DNA of 64,000 bases, taken from the NCBI GenBank assembly GCA_035516155.1, contig DATJAP010000038.1, positions 1-64,000 on the forward strand. The letters are read 5' to 3'. Below, piece after piece: positions 1-8,318 of this stretch; the stretch's first letter is position 1; every line of letters starts with the position of its first letter. A model generated the notes under the pieces. That model worked only from the letters and a program-made list of their open reading frames with translations. It had not been told where the DNA came from and did no database searches. A program made the position numbers and the translations under genes. This stretch comes from JAJYKN01 sp035516155. GTDB lineage: Bacteria > Nitrospirota > UBA9217.

Positions 1-126
<126 letters not shown>

Positions 127-272
127 ATCTGATCCTTATAAGCAAAGTTACACAAAGTAACTTGACAGTTTGTGTTACTCAAAACCCGCCGTTCCAAAAG
201 CTTAAAAAAGCTGTTTGGAACTTGATGCACCTATTTAGTTTTCAAAGACCATGTGTATTTCACAGAATATCT

Positions 273-301
273 ATTTTATCTAAAGCAACTTATTTTGTCA
301 A
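273..301 (-). promoter_or_regulatory. rrn promoter P2
   Basis: On the minus strand a perfect -35 TTGACA (296-301) is followed, after exactly 17 bases, by a -10 TAAAAT (273-278). The leader to the 16S gene would be about 140 bases. It is the proximal of two promoters in the tyrS-16S gap. Confidence 0.75.
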
Positions 302-404
302 GAAATTAATTAGTCTCTCAGGAAAATCTTTATTTGAAATGCTCGGATGGTATTGTAATTGAACTTCGAGGTTTTGCCCGAGGTTTACCGCCGAACGAGG
401 GCGC

Positions 405-433
405 AATTTAACAGAAACCCTTCCGCGTGTCAA
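405..433 (-). promoter_or_regulatory. rrn promoter P1
   Basis: On the minus strand -35 TTGACA (428-433), a 17-base spacer and -10 TAAATT (405-410). It lies 132 bases upstream of P2 with the same spacing. Tandem strong promoters are usual for rRNA operons, and the whole 127-461 gap is accounted for by this leader and promoter region. Confidence 0.65.
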
Positions 434-461
434 GCTTTTTTTCTCCAACTGACAACTTTTT

Positions 462-1706
462 TTAATTCCGTGCAATGACTTGCACAAAACGCTTCTTTCC
501 TACGCGCAGGGTATATCTTCCTGTCGAAGATAATTCTGCCTCCACGTCCTTCACCGGCTTTTGATCAACTTCGACAGCCCCTTGCTGTATCAATCGCCTG
601 GCTTCGGAATTACTTTTCGCGACACCGGCCAAGGCCATGATCTTTAGGAGCTTCATGCTCTCACCTTCCCATGCTATTTCAACGATCGGTATCTCCTCGG
701 GAAGATTGCGGCCGCTGAAAATCTTCTCGAACTCTTCCCGCGCTTTCGAGCCCTCGCCCAACGAGCAAAAGCGGTCTACCAACTCCGCAGCGAGCCGCTT
801 CTTCGCTTCCATGGGATGAAGTGCTCCGGATTGAATCTGCGTCTTTAGCTTTTCCAGATTCTCGAGCGAAATCGAGCTTACGAGTTCATAATAGCGGAGC
901 ATGAGGACATCACTTACGGACATGACCTTGCCGAAAATATCTTTGGCCGGCTCATTGATCCCGATGTAGTTTCCAAGGCTTTTGCTCATCTTGTTCACAC
1001 CGTCGAGCCCTTCGAGAAGCGGCATCATTACGATGGACTGCGGTTCCTGTCCGAATTCCTTCTGAAGTTCCCGGCCGACAAGGAGATTAAACTTCTGGTC
1101 TGTTCCTCCGAGTTCCACGTCAGCCTTGAGCATGATTGAATCATACCCCTGAATGAGAGGGTAGAGAAATTCATGAATGCTGATGGGAAGTTCTGCCTGG
1201 TAACGCTTCCTGAAATCCTCCCGTTCGAGCATGCGCGCGACGGTGTGCTTCGCCGCCAGCTGGATCAAGTCCGCAGCGGACATCTTCGACATCCATTCAC
1301 TATTGAATGTTATCTTTGTTTGTGCAGGGTCAAGAATTTTAAAGATCTGCGTCTCGTAGGTCTTGGCATTTTCCAGCACTTCTTCCCGTGTCAGGTGCTT
1401 CCTCGTCTCTGATTTTCCGGTGGGGTCGCCGATCATGCCGGTAAAATCACCGATCAGAAAGACAACCTCATGGCCCAGTTCCTGAAACTGTCGCATCTTG
1501 TTCAGCAAAACCGTGTGGCCCACATGAATGTCGGGAGCGGTTGGGTCAAAACCTGCCTTTATCCGAAGGGGTTTTCTTGTTACAACAGAGCGCTCCAGTT
1601 TTTTCAGGAGATCATCCTCGATGATGATTTCCACTGCCCCGCGTTTTATGATGTCAAATTGTTCTTTCGCCGTAAGCATATTTTCAGACTGTTCCGTTTC
1701 CCTCAT
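462..1706 (-). CDS. tyrS: tyrosyl-tRNA synthetase
   Basis: Class I aminoacyl-tRNA synthetase that charges tRNA-Tyr with tyrosine in the cytoplasm. The 414-residue product has the HIGH-type signature HVGH at residues 61-64 within a DPTAPDIHVGH context, the KMSKS loop near residue 240 (NKMSKSLGN) and a C-terminal S4-like RNA-binding domain from about 350 (EARRLIQQGAVEVD). The length and the C-terminal S4 domain fit the TyrZ-type branch rather than the E. coli type. The start at 1706 gives a 4-base overlap with the upstream cbiX-like gene, which suggests translational coupling; an internal Met10 is an alternative start. The rRNA operon follows immediately downstream on the same strand. Confidence 0.96.
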   Translation of the reverse strand: MRETEQSENMLTAKEQFDIIKRGAVEIIIEDDLLKKLERSVVTRKPLRIKAGFDPTAPDIHVGHTVLLNKMRQFQELGHEVVFLIGDFTGMIGDPTGKSETRKHLTREEVLENAKTYETQIFKILDPAQTKITFNSEWMSKMSAADLIQLAAKHTVARMLEREDFRKRYQAELPISIHEFLYPLIQGYDSIMLKADVELGGTDQKFNLLVGRELQKEFGQEPQSIVMMPLLEGLDGVNKMSKSLGNYIGINEPAKDIFGKVMSVSDVLMLRYYELVSSISLENLEKLKTQIQSGALHPMEAKKRLAAELVDRFCSLGEGSKAREEFEKIFSGRNLPEEIPIVEIAWEGESMKLLKIMALAGVAKSNSEARRLIQQGAVEVDQKPVKDVEAELSSTGRYTLRVGKKRFVQVIARN

Positions 1707-2074
1707 CCCTGTTCAAGCTTCCGGGCAAGTTCCACAACGATTTCCGCCATCATAGGATGTGAGCCGACTGCACTGGTGGTAACGACCGGAAGATCGGGAT
1801 ACCGTTTTTTGACTCGATCCATGAGAACAGGAATATCAGCGGTAACATGCATGCCCATCTGAAGAAAAAAAGGCACGACAATGATTTTGCCGGCGCCCTG
1901 CCGGACGCAGGCGTGGACAGCCTCCATAAGGTCCGGTTTCATATGTTGCAGAAAAGCGGTCGTAACGACTCCGAACTTTCCCCGCCTTCCTACCTCGGTC
2001 GCAATCCTCTGCGCTGTTTCATCGGCCCCGTCGGCCCTGCTTCCGTGAAATAAAATAATAACCGCGGTCCTCAC
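1703..2074 (-). CDS. cbiX: CbiX-type sirohydrochlorin chelatase (small form)
   Basis: A 123-residue protein of the single-domain CbiX/SirB chelatase family, which inserts cobalt (or iron or nickel) into sirohydrochlorin in cobalamin or siroheme synthesis. The two metal-binding histidines of the family are present: His10 in FHGSR and His76 in MGMHVTADIP. It starts with GTG at 2074 behind a GGGAG ribosome-binding site seven bases upstream, and overlaps tyrS by 4 bases. The metal used cannot be read from the sequence. The B12-dependent ribonucleotide reductase at 29160-30905 shows that the cell needs cobalamin, so cobaltochelatase is a reasonable guess. Confidence 0.85.
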   Translation of the reverse strand: MRTAVIILFHGSRADGADETAQRIATEVGRRGKFGVVTTAFLQHMKPDLMEAVHACVRQGAGKIIVVPFFLQMGMHVTADIPVLMDRVKKRYPDLPVVTTSAVGSHPMMAEIVVELARKLEQG

Positions 2075-2105
2075 CGTCTCGCTCCCTTCATTTCACAGAC
2101 TGCTG

Positions 2106-2134
2106 TATCTATCATAGCCTGCCCGAAAAGTCAA
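2106..2134 (-). promoter_or_regulatory. possible promoter of cbiX-tyrS
   Basis: On the minus strand TTGACT (2129-2134), a 17-base spacer and TAGATA (2106-2111), about 32 bases upstream of the GTG start of the chelatase gene. The -35 is good (5 of 6) and the -10 is poor (3 of 6). Confidence 0.35.
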
Positions 2135-2270
2135 TTTTAATATTACGAGAAAAAAGGGGTCAAACATTCGGTTCATTCGCAAAAAAAACGGGTAAAAAGG
2201 GGCACTTTGAAGCGGCGGCGGAACAAAAGCTATCTAGCAGGACTTGGCCAAATGCGCGGCATTCTGGATG

Positions 2271-2296
2271 AAAAAAGGCGGGATCACGTTCCCGCC
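2271..2296 (-). terminator. Rho-independent terminator downstream of ribF
   Basis: On the minus strand a 7-bp GC-rich stem, GGCGGGA paired with TCCCGCC around a 6-base loop, is followed directly by six Ts. It lies about 200 bases past the ribF stop and would end that transcript. The rest of 2075-2496 holds only a Lys-coding repeat stretch (AAAAAAGCGACAA units near 2335-2362) with no convincing gene. Confidence 0.8.
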
Positions 2297-2496
2297 CTGT
2301 CAAAATGTCTCGCTATTATTTTTTCACCGTTTTTTTCGTTGTCGCTTTTTTCTTTGTCGCTTTTTTTGCGCCACACTTCGATCCGCATGCCATAATCAAT
2401 CACCCCCCTCCCAGCCCGGTCTACTGCACGGCCACTCTGCTGTCCCCGCGCTTTCAAGAAGGTTCCCTTTTTTCTCTCTAGCCGAGACAACGCTCT

Positions 2497-3423
2497 TCAG
2501 CGATCCCTTAAAACCAGTTCAGCCTCTTTCACATCTTTCCTGATCTGACGCACCAGCCCTTCTGCGTCGGTAAATTTTTCCTCTCCGCGAAGACGCTTGA
2601 TAAAGGAAACGTCCATCTGTTTGCCATAAAGGTCGCCCTTAAAATCCAGAAGATAGACTTCAACGGAAACGGGACCTGAGTCAAATGTCGGCCTCACTCC
2701 GATGGAGGCCACCCCCTTCACGCTATGCCCGTTGAAGGAAGCGAGAACGGCATAGACGCCGTAAGCCGGAAGTAGTTCGTTGGCGGTGCTCAGATTCGCC
2801 GTCGGAAAACCGAGTTTCTGGCCCCGGTGCGTCCCGTGTACAACCTCCCCTTCGATTGAGTAATGCCTCCCGAGCAATCTGGCGGCGTCATCCATCCTGC
2901 CTGCGGCGACCATATCGCGAATCGCGGAACTGCTGACCACCACTCCATCCACCTGAACCGCGTCGATAACACCTACTTCAAACCCATATGTCCGCCCGGC
3001 GCGCTTCAGAGACTCAATGCTCCCTTCGCGGCCTTTGCCGAAAGCATAGTCGTAGCCGATGTATACTTCCCGTACGCCGATCTTTTCGTGGAGAACCTCG
3101 CGCGCAAAATCATCCGGATTCTGGTCTGCAAACACCCGCGTAAAATTCGCACAGATGACCACATCGATGCCTGATGCGGTGAGAAGCTTCATTTTGCCGT
3201 GAAAGGTATTCAGAAGACGTGGAGAACGTTCAGGCGCAATTACCTTGAGCGGATGCGGTTCGAAGGTGAACGCAATGCTGGTGCCGCCGATATCACTGGC
3301 ACGAGAGACGACTTTTCTGAAAATAGCCTGGTGTCCGAGGTGAACTCCGTCAAAATTCCCAAGCGTGAGTACCGGTTTCGGCAACTGTTCCGTGTAGCTT
3401 TTAAGGCCGCGAACAATCCTCAT
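2497..3423 (-). CDS. ribF: bifunctional riboflavin kinase / FAD synthetase
   Basis: Makes FMN from riboflavin and then FAD from FMN. The N-terminal nucleotidyltransferase domain carries the motif GNFDGVHLGHQ near residue 20 and the YVGYDYAFGKGREG-like stretch near 110; the C-terminal flavokinase domain has GRPYxxxGxVxHGxxxGxxLGFPTAN in the form GRHYSIEGEVVHG and GFPTANL. From the ATG at 3423 the protein is 308 residues, the usual family length. The frame is open further upstream to 3462, but those residues do not match the family. The gap upstream carries an 18-bp tandem repeat that begins about 40 bases before this start. Confidence 0.93.
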   Translation of the reverse strand: MRIVRGLKSYTEQLPKPVLTLGNFDGVHLGHQAIFRKVVSRASDIGGTSIAFTFEPHPLKVIAPERSPRLLNTFHGKMKLLTASGIDVVICANFTRVFADQNPDDFAREVLHEKIGVREVYIGYDYAFGKGREGSIESLKRAGRTYGFEVGVIDAVQVDGVVVSSSAIRDMVAAGRMDDAARLLGRHYSIEGEVVHGTHRGQKLGFPTANLSTANELLPAYGVYAVLASFNGHSVKGVASIGVRPTFDSGPVSVEVYLLDFKGDLYGKQMDVSFIKRLRGEEKFTDAEGLVRQIRKDVKEAELVLRDR

Positions 3424-3464
3424 ATGCGCAGGGATAATCGCACAATGAGCGAAAATTGTCAACC

Positions 3465-3512
3465 GCCGGTTTGCCCCCTGTCGCCGGTTTGCCCCCTGTC
3501 GGTTTGCCCCCC
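3465..3512. repeat. 18-bp tandem repeat, about 2.6 copies
   Basis: The unit GCCGGTTTGCCCCCTGTC occurs at 3465-3482 and 3483-3500, then a partial copy lacking the first three bases runs to a 7-C tract at 3507-3513. On the minus strand, which is the ribF template sense, it gives several runs of five or more Gs, just upstream of the ribF start. Confidence 0.85.
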
Positions 3513-3631
3513 CACACGGCTCTTGCCACGTCTGGGCACCTCCTTATCGGGGTATGGTTCCGGTAACATGTATTATGAGTCAACGATAGAGTTTAGAATT
3601 CGCTTGGGTAACATTTAGTGTGAATCAATTT

Positions 3632-3710
3632 GCCACCTAACAGCCACCTAACTTCAGCCACCTAACTTCAGCCACCTAACAAGCCACCTAACTTCAGCCA
3701 CCTAACTTCG
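3632..3710. repeat. array of six GCCACCTAAC units
   Basis: Exact copies of GCCACCTAAC begin at 3632, 3643, 3657, 3671, 3683 and 3697. The spacers are A, TTCA, TTCA, AA and TTCA, and TTCG follows the last copy. The array ends three bases before the -35 element of the promoter at 3713. Apart from the two repeat arrays and that promoter, I see no gene in 3424-3846. Confidence 0.9.
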
Positions 3711-3712
3711 GG

Positions 3713-3741
3713 TTGTATAATGGCTTTCACTATGGTATATT
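3713..3741 (+). promoter_or_regulatory. probable promoter of the nitronate monooxygenase-like gene
   Basis: TTGTAT (3713-3718), a 17-base spacer and TATATT (3736-3741) face the gene at 3847. A second -10-like TATAAT overlaps the -35 at 3716-3721. The repeat array lies immediately upstream and could serve as an operator. Confidence 0.45.
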
Positions 3742-3846
3742 AGTTAATTCTTTTTTCTATTTTTATTTGGAGAAAAGCGGCAAACAATTTAATCACGAGA
3801 CGCATTCCAACCTTCCGGTTGGTGTTAAACATGTCAAGGGGGCGAT

Positions 3847-4953
3847 TTGAAATCTGATTCAGCATTAAAACCACTTATTATCAAGGGCAAACATATTAAA
3901 AATCCTATTATCCAGGGCGGCATGGGCGTCGGTGTGTCACTGCACCCCCTGGCGAAAGCAGTCGCAAGCGAAGGCGGAGTTGGCATCGTCTCCAGCGCTT
4001 GCCTCGACAGGTTGATTGCAAGAAGAAGTAATAAAAAAGTGAACACCTATGAAGCCGCCTATGAAGAAGTGTCTCTCTCAAAGATCCAGGGCGGTGTCGT
4101 CGGTATCAATATTATGGGAGCGCTGGCAAAGGACTTCAACGACTCAGTGCGGGGAGCCCTTGATGCTGGTGCAGACGTTATAATCTCCGGGGCCGGTCTT
4201 CCTCTCAATCTTCCCGCCATCCAGCCTCCTAAAGACACGGCCCTGATCCCGATCATCTCATCCGCACGGGCGCTCGAAATTATCTGCAAAAAATGGAGCA
4301 AGTTGAGTTATCGGCCCGATGCCGTCGTGCTCGAGGGGCCCCTTGCCGGCGGTCATCTCGGTTTCCGCATGGACCAAATCGATCTGGACTCCAACAAGCT
4401 GGAAAATCTTCTGCCTCCGGTCAAGGAAATGGCGCAAAAATTCGGGGGTTTTCCTGTCATCGTTGCCGGCGGAATCTATACCCATCAGGATATAAAACGG
4501 TTTATGAACATGGGAGCCGATGGCGTCCAGATGGGCACCCGCTTTCTCGCAACCAACGAGAGCAGCGCGTCCGACACCTATAAGAAGGCCGTGGTTGCCG
4601 CGACAGCAGAGGATATTGTCGTAGCCCATCGACCCGGCTCTCCCTGCGGGTTGCCGTTCCGGGTCATTAAGCAGTCTCCGATGTATGTTTCCTCGCTTCA
4701 ACGCCTTCGGAAACCAAAGTGCGACAAGGGCTATGTTCTGATGAAGGACGCTGACGGGAAGTTCACGGTCTGCCCTGCCAAAGAGGATAATAAAGACTAT
4801 TTCTGCATTTGCAATGGCCTGCTGAGTTCAGCCGGGTACAACCCGGCCGAAGAGGAAGCTCTTTATACAGTCGGCACAAATGCCTACCGAGTTGATAAAA
4901 TTCTGTCGGTCAAATCCCTCATGCGAGAATTAACCGGCTCGGAAGACGAGTAG
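3847..4953 (+). CDS. nitronate monooxygenase / FabK-like FMN oxidoreductase
   Basis: A 368-residue TIM-barrel flavoprotein of the 2-nitropropane dioxygenase (NMO/FabK) family. Visible signatures are the N-terminal IIQGGMGVGVS, GIVSSACLD, GADVIISGAGLP, LEGPLAGGHLGF and the phosphate-binding stretch VIVAGGIY followed by GADGVQMGTRFLATNES. The start is TTG at 3847 with a strong AAGGGGG ribosome-binding site four bases before it. The last 70 residues hold several cysteines (PKCDKGY, TVCPAK, YFCICNGL) that are not part of the basic fold and look like a metal or cluster site. The substrate cannot be told: nitronate oxidation, enoyl-ACP reduction and a quinone- or lipid-linked role are all possible. 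Confidence 0.82.
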   Translation: MKSDSALKPLIIKGKHIKNPIIQGGMGVGVSLHPLAKAVASEGGVGIVSSACLDRLIARRSNKKVNTYEAAYEEVSLSKIQGGVVGINIMGALAKDFNDSVRGALDAGADVIISGAGLPLNLPAIQPPKDTALIPIISSARALEIICKKWSKLSYRPDAVVLEGPLAGGHLGFRMDQIDLDSNKLENLLPPVKEMAQKFGGFPVIVAGGIYTHQDIKRFMNMGADGVQMGTRFLATNESSASDTYKKAVVAATAEDIVVAHRPGSPCGLPFRVIKQSPMYVSSLQRLRKPKCDKGYVLMKDADGKFTVCPAKEDNKDYFCICNGLLSSAGYNPAEEEALYTVGTNAYRVDKILSVKSLMRELTGSEDE

Positions 4954-4963
4954 GGCACTTAAT

Positions 4964-5107
4964 GTGGACAAGGAGCCGGCCCCGGAACTGAATGAGTGCC
5001 TTGATCCACGCGTCATCGAAGCGTCACGGCACTTGTATGACGCCATCAACAGAAAATTAAAGGCAGTGGAATCGAACGTCGAGGAAGTTGAACTCCCCCA
5101 CCAGTAA
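4964..5107 (+). CDS. small ORF, 47 residues, function unknown
   Basis: GTG at 4964 opens a 47-codon frame, ending TAA at 5107, just downstream of the flavoprotein gene (stop at 4953). Codon choice and the helical charged composition (VIEASRHLYDAINRK, NVEEVELP) look like real coding sequence, with an AGGG eight bases before the start. No family recognised. A relation to the preceding gene is suggested only by the 10-base gap. The remaining 5108-5345 shows nothing I can identify. Confidence 0.4.
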   Translation: MDKEPAPELNECLDPRVIEASRHLYDAINRKLKAVESNVEEVELPHQ

Positions 5108-5345
5108 AAATCGCGTTTGTGATCGTCGCTTCAATAGGGACTCTCGACATTGTCTATCCGCCGCTCCTAATCACTCCTCACCAACGCTGTGCACAATTGA
5201 TTAGATGCCTCCTTCTCCGCAAGAACGAGGCAGACAGAAAAGTGGGGCGTTGATAGGCCAAAACCTCGCGTCATGAAATCATTCCCTTTAACCGCACGGC
5301 TGTGCTACTATGATACCAATAAAGGCTGAAAACACGAGGCTGATG

Positions 5346-6272
5346 ATGGTCAACCAAAAACCGGTGCTGCTAGTGGGTGGCAAAGGCGGTGTGGGCAAAA
5401 CTACCTGCGCAGCGGCTATTGCCACGCACCTGGCGGTTGCCGGCCGCAGAACGCTGCTCATCACCTCGGACATGACCCCTTCCCTTTCCGACGTTCTTGA
5501 GCGGCAGATCGGAAACAGCGTTACCGCCGTCAGTGAGAACCTCGATGCCTATGAAATCGGCCAGGAGACCATCGTTTCCTGGTGGAGAAGCCGGTTCGGC
5601 CGGGACTTCTCGGATATTCTGGAACACATCGTGGATTTGGAATCCCTGGACAAGGAATCTCAGCATCAGCTGCTCGATTATATTGGCTCCGCCCCTTCCC
5701 TTCGGGAAGAGACCATGCTCGACGTCATTAGGGACATGGCGGAAAACCGGGGATACGACCGGGTCGTCTGGGACACAGCACCGGCCGGTGAAACTCTCAA
5801 CCTCCTCAGTATGCCGACAAATATCAGAAAACATCTTCGTGCCGGCGCACGGGTGTTCGAGGGGCTGGATAAAATCGGCAAACAGTTGATCGGAAGACGG
5901 TCCATCGCGGGGATCATGGATGAATGGTGCCGGGCATCGGAGGAGATCAGCAGATTCCTTCGCGCTTCTTCAGCATTTCTTATCGTGGCAAATCCCGAAG
6001 CCCTGGTTGTGAACCAGGCCCGCAGGCTGATGGCTACCCTCCTGGACTATAAACTCGCAATCCATGGGCTTATTATCAACCGCGTTGTCGCGGCCCCTGA
6101 TTCCCCAATGCTCGCAGCTATGCAAGATCGCCAGGGAACTTATATTGAGGAATTAAGAAGAATGGCGGGAGAGCGCCCTGTTGTCACAGTACCGTTCTCT
6201 CTCACCGAAATCAGAGGGGTGAAACGCCTGGAGGAAATCGGGAAAATGCTCCGTGCGGGTCTTTTTTTGTAA
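5346..6272 (+). CDS. ArsA/TRC40-like ATPase
   Basis: A P-loop ATPase of the ArsA/GET3 group in the SIMIBI class. From the ATG at 5346 the deviant Walker A GGKGGVGKTT lies at residues 11-20, followed by LLITSDMTPSLSDVL (switch-like) and VWDTAPAGETLNLL (Walker B and A-loop). It is a single half (308 residues), not a duplicated ArsA, so it would act as a dimer. No arsR, arsB or arsD partner is adjacent, and the cysteines that bind arsenite are not obvious, so a role in membrane-protein targeting or another cargo is as likely as arsenite export. The frame is open from 5310, but the GAGG at 5336-5339 sits best before 5346. Confidence 0.8.
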   Translation: MVNQKPVLLVGGKGGVGKTTCAAAIATHLAVAGRRTLLITSDMTPSLSDVLERQIGNSVTAVSENLDAYEIGQETIVSWWRSRFGRDFSDILEHIVDLESLDKESQHQLLDYIGSAPSLREETMLDVIRDMAENRGYDRVVWDTAPAGETLNLLSMPTNIRKHLRAGARVFEGLDKIGKQLIGRRSIAGIMDEWCRASEEISRFLRASSAFLIVANPEALVVNQARRLMATLLDYKLAIHGLIINRVVAAPDSPMLAAMQDRQGTYIEELRRMAGERPVVTVPFSLTEIRGVKRLEEIGKMLRAGLFL

Positions 6273-6285
6273 AAAAATGCCACCC

Positions 6286-7380
6286 TTATACGTTAAACCG
6301 GAACAGCATGATATCGCCGTCCTTGACCACATAGTCCTTGCCTTCTGAGCGGAGCAACCCCGCCGCCTTAACCGCCTGTTCGGTTTTCAACTTCATCAGG
6401 TCATCATAGTGGAAAACTTCGGCTCGGATAAAACCTTTTTCGAAGTCTGTATGGATCTTCCCGGCCGCCTGGGGCGCCTTGGTCCCCTTGGCTATGGTCC
6501 AGGCACGCACTTCCTTCTCCCCCGCGGTAAAATACGTAATAAGGCCAAGCAGGTCATATCCCGCTCTGATCATGCGGTCGAGTCCTGATTCCTTCAGCCC
6601 CATGCCGGCGAGGTATTCCTTACGCTCTTCTTTCGGCAACTGAGCAATCTCACCCTCCACTTGGCCGGAGATAGCAACGACTTTTGCGCCTTCTTCGGCG
6701 GCGATTTTCTTTACTGCGTCCACGTAAGGATTCGGTTTATCCACCATATTTTCAGCTACATTCGCCACATAGAGCACCGGTTTCGCCGACAGCAGGGCAT
6801 AACCCTTGAGCCATAGCGTCTCCTCTTCGGAGTGGGATGCGCGGCGGATTGGCTCGCCTTTCGCGAGCATGTCTTTCAGTTTTCGCATGAAGGTAACTTC
6901 GTCAGCCGCCTTCTTGTCCCCGGTTTTGACCATTTTCTCCGCCTTGAACAGGCGTTTCTCTATCGAGTCGAGATCGGCGAGCATGAGCTCCGCCTCGATA
7001 ACTTCTATATCGGCTTTGGGATCGACACGGCCGGCAACGTGCACAACATTGGGATCGTCAAAACAGCGCACGACATGGGCAACGGCATCCACTTCGCGAA
7101 TATTTGCGAGAAACTTATTCCCCAGTCCCTCACCTTGGGCCGCGCCTTTCACCAGGCCGGCAATATCGACAAACTCCATACTCGTCGGCGTCCGTTTCTT
7201 CGGCTGGTAAATCTCAGCAAGTTTATCGAGTCGCTCGTCGGGCATGTCGACAACGCCTACATTGGGATCGATGGTCGTAAAGGGATAATTCGATGCCTGT
7301 GCACCTGCTGACGTGAGGGCGTTAAAAATGGTGGATTTGCCAACGTTGGGAAGGCCGACAATGCCGCAATTGAAACCCAT
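6286..7380 (-). CDS. ychF: redox-regulated ribosome-associated ATPase YchF (Ola1 family)
   Basis: Obg-related P-loop protein that prefers ATP over GTP and associates with the ribosome. The 364-residue product begins MGFNCGIVGLPNVGKST with the G1 loop at residues 8-16; the G2 region and DIAGLVKGA (G3) follow, and the C-terminal TGS domain holds the tail MLFRFNV. The start at 7380 has a strong AAGGAG six bases upstream, and the 46 extra codons open to 7518 have no family match. It follows pth in the conserved prs-rplY-pth-ychF order. Confidence 0.95.
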   Translation of the reverse strand: MGFNCGIVGLPNVGKSTIFNALTSAGAQASNYPFTTIDPNVGVVDMPDERLDKLAEIYQPKKRTPTSMEFVDIAGLVKGAAQGEGLGNKFLANIREVDAVAHVVRCFDDPNVVHVAGRVDPKADIEVIEAELMLADLDSIEKRLFKAEKMVKTGDKKAADEVTFMRKLKDMLAKGEPIRRASHSEEETLWLKGYALLSAKPVLYVANVAENMVDKPNPYVDAVKKIAAEEGAKVVAISGQVEGEIAQLPKEERKEYLAGMGLKESGLDRMIRAGYDLLGLITYFTAGEKEVRAWTIAKGTKAPQAAGKIHTDFEKGFIRAEVFHYDDLMKLKTEQAVKAAGLLRSEGKDYVVKDGDIMLFRFNV

Positions 7381-7644
7381 AAGAAACTCCTTTTGCCTTA
7401 AAAACAGTGTAGCTACAATAGTTCTCCGAAAAAACATTTTAAAGGAGTCATCCTTGACCAGGTGCGGGACCCGACATAGCTGGGGAAAAGGGCTTCTTCG
7501 CCGAGTCCAGAATGACAATCCGGTTGAGATATTAACTTTTCAGGGCCCTGTTAATAACCGTGGAAGCGCAGAATATACAGACACCTCTTTTTCCCTTCCT
7601 GTTTCTCCGTACGTGGTAAGGAGTTTTTTTGAACGTTTTTTTAC

Positions 7645-7686
7645 AACAAAAAACCCGGAGCTGTCGGATAGTCCTTCAGGTCCGGG
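7645..7686 (-). terminator. terminator downstream of pth
   Basis: On the minus strand the stem CCCGGA (7681-7686) pairs with TCCGGG (7654-7659) around a 21-base loop that can fold further, and is followed by TTTTTT. It lies 40 bases past the pth stop and separates pth from ychF. The rest of the 7381-7725 gap shows no gene. Confidence 0.7.
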
Positions 7687-7725
7687 CTTGTTCATAAAAA
7701 TGAGGATCGCACCCTAAAGGGCACG

Positions 7726-8289
7726 CTACCGCTGATTGAACTTGTTCATTGCCGCGGTAGAACCTTCCTTCAGGATAACGTTCACCGCTTCAGCAGCCCT
7801 GCTAATGGCTTTGGCAGCGGCCTCCCGTTCTTCCGCGAGAAAAGGGCTAAGCACATAATCCGCCGTATCCCTGTCCGGCGCCGGCCGGCTGATGCCAATG
7901 CGGACCCTGACAAATTCCGCTGAGCCCAAATGCTCAATTATGGAGCGAAGTCCATTGTGGCCGCCGTGACCGCCGCCAATCTTGACGCGCACGGACCCGG
8001 TTGGCAGGTCCAACTCGTCATGGACCACGAGAAGATCAGATTCGTCCGCGTAAGAACCCCTGACAGCCGCCGCCACAGCCCTGCCGCTCTCATTCATATA
8101 CGTCTGCGGCTTGACGAGGACGACCTGTTCCGAATCGATACGGGCCTTGCCGATTAGCGCGAAATATTTTTCCTGGGCGATATCGGAATGCAAGTTGTTC
8201 GCGAGCTCGTCAACAACCATGAATCCGACATTGTGACGCGTACGTTCGTACTTTCTGCCCGGGTTGCCGAGCCCGACGATGATCTTCAT
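7726..8289 (-). CDS. pth: peptidyl-tRNA hydrolase
   Basis: Cleaves peptidyl-tRNA released by stalled ribosomes. The 187-residue protein shows the family's N-terminal GLGNPG with Asn9, the catalytic His19 in TRHNVGF, YMNESG near 65 and VVHDELDLP near 90 with the catalytic Asp. Length and order match bacterial Pth. It sits 29 bases after rplY and ends before a terminator. Confidence 0.96.
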   Translation of the reverse strand: MKIIVGLGNPGRKYERTRHNVGFMVVDELANNLHSDIAQEKYFALIGKARIDSEQVVLVKPQTYMNESGRAVAAAVRGSYADESDLLVVHDELDLPTGSVRVKIGGGHGGHNGLRSIIEHLGSAEFVRVRIGISRPAPDRDTADYVLSPFLAEEREAAAKAISRAAEAVNVILKEGSTAAMNKFNQR

Positions 8290-8318
8290 TCAATCCCCGT
8301 GGAACAAAGCAGGCGGCC

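Noticed and set aside
2284..2490. 68-codon Lys-rich ORF (minus) behind ribF
   Set aside because: Starts with TTG without a fitting ribosome-binding site, is made of an AAAAAAGCGACAA-type repeat, and its stop lies inside the terminator stem at 2277-2296.
3465..3706. CRISPR-like array
   Set aside because: Units are only 10 and 18 bases, the spacers are 0-4 bases and identical, and no cas gene is near.
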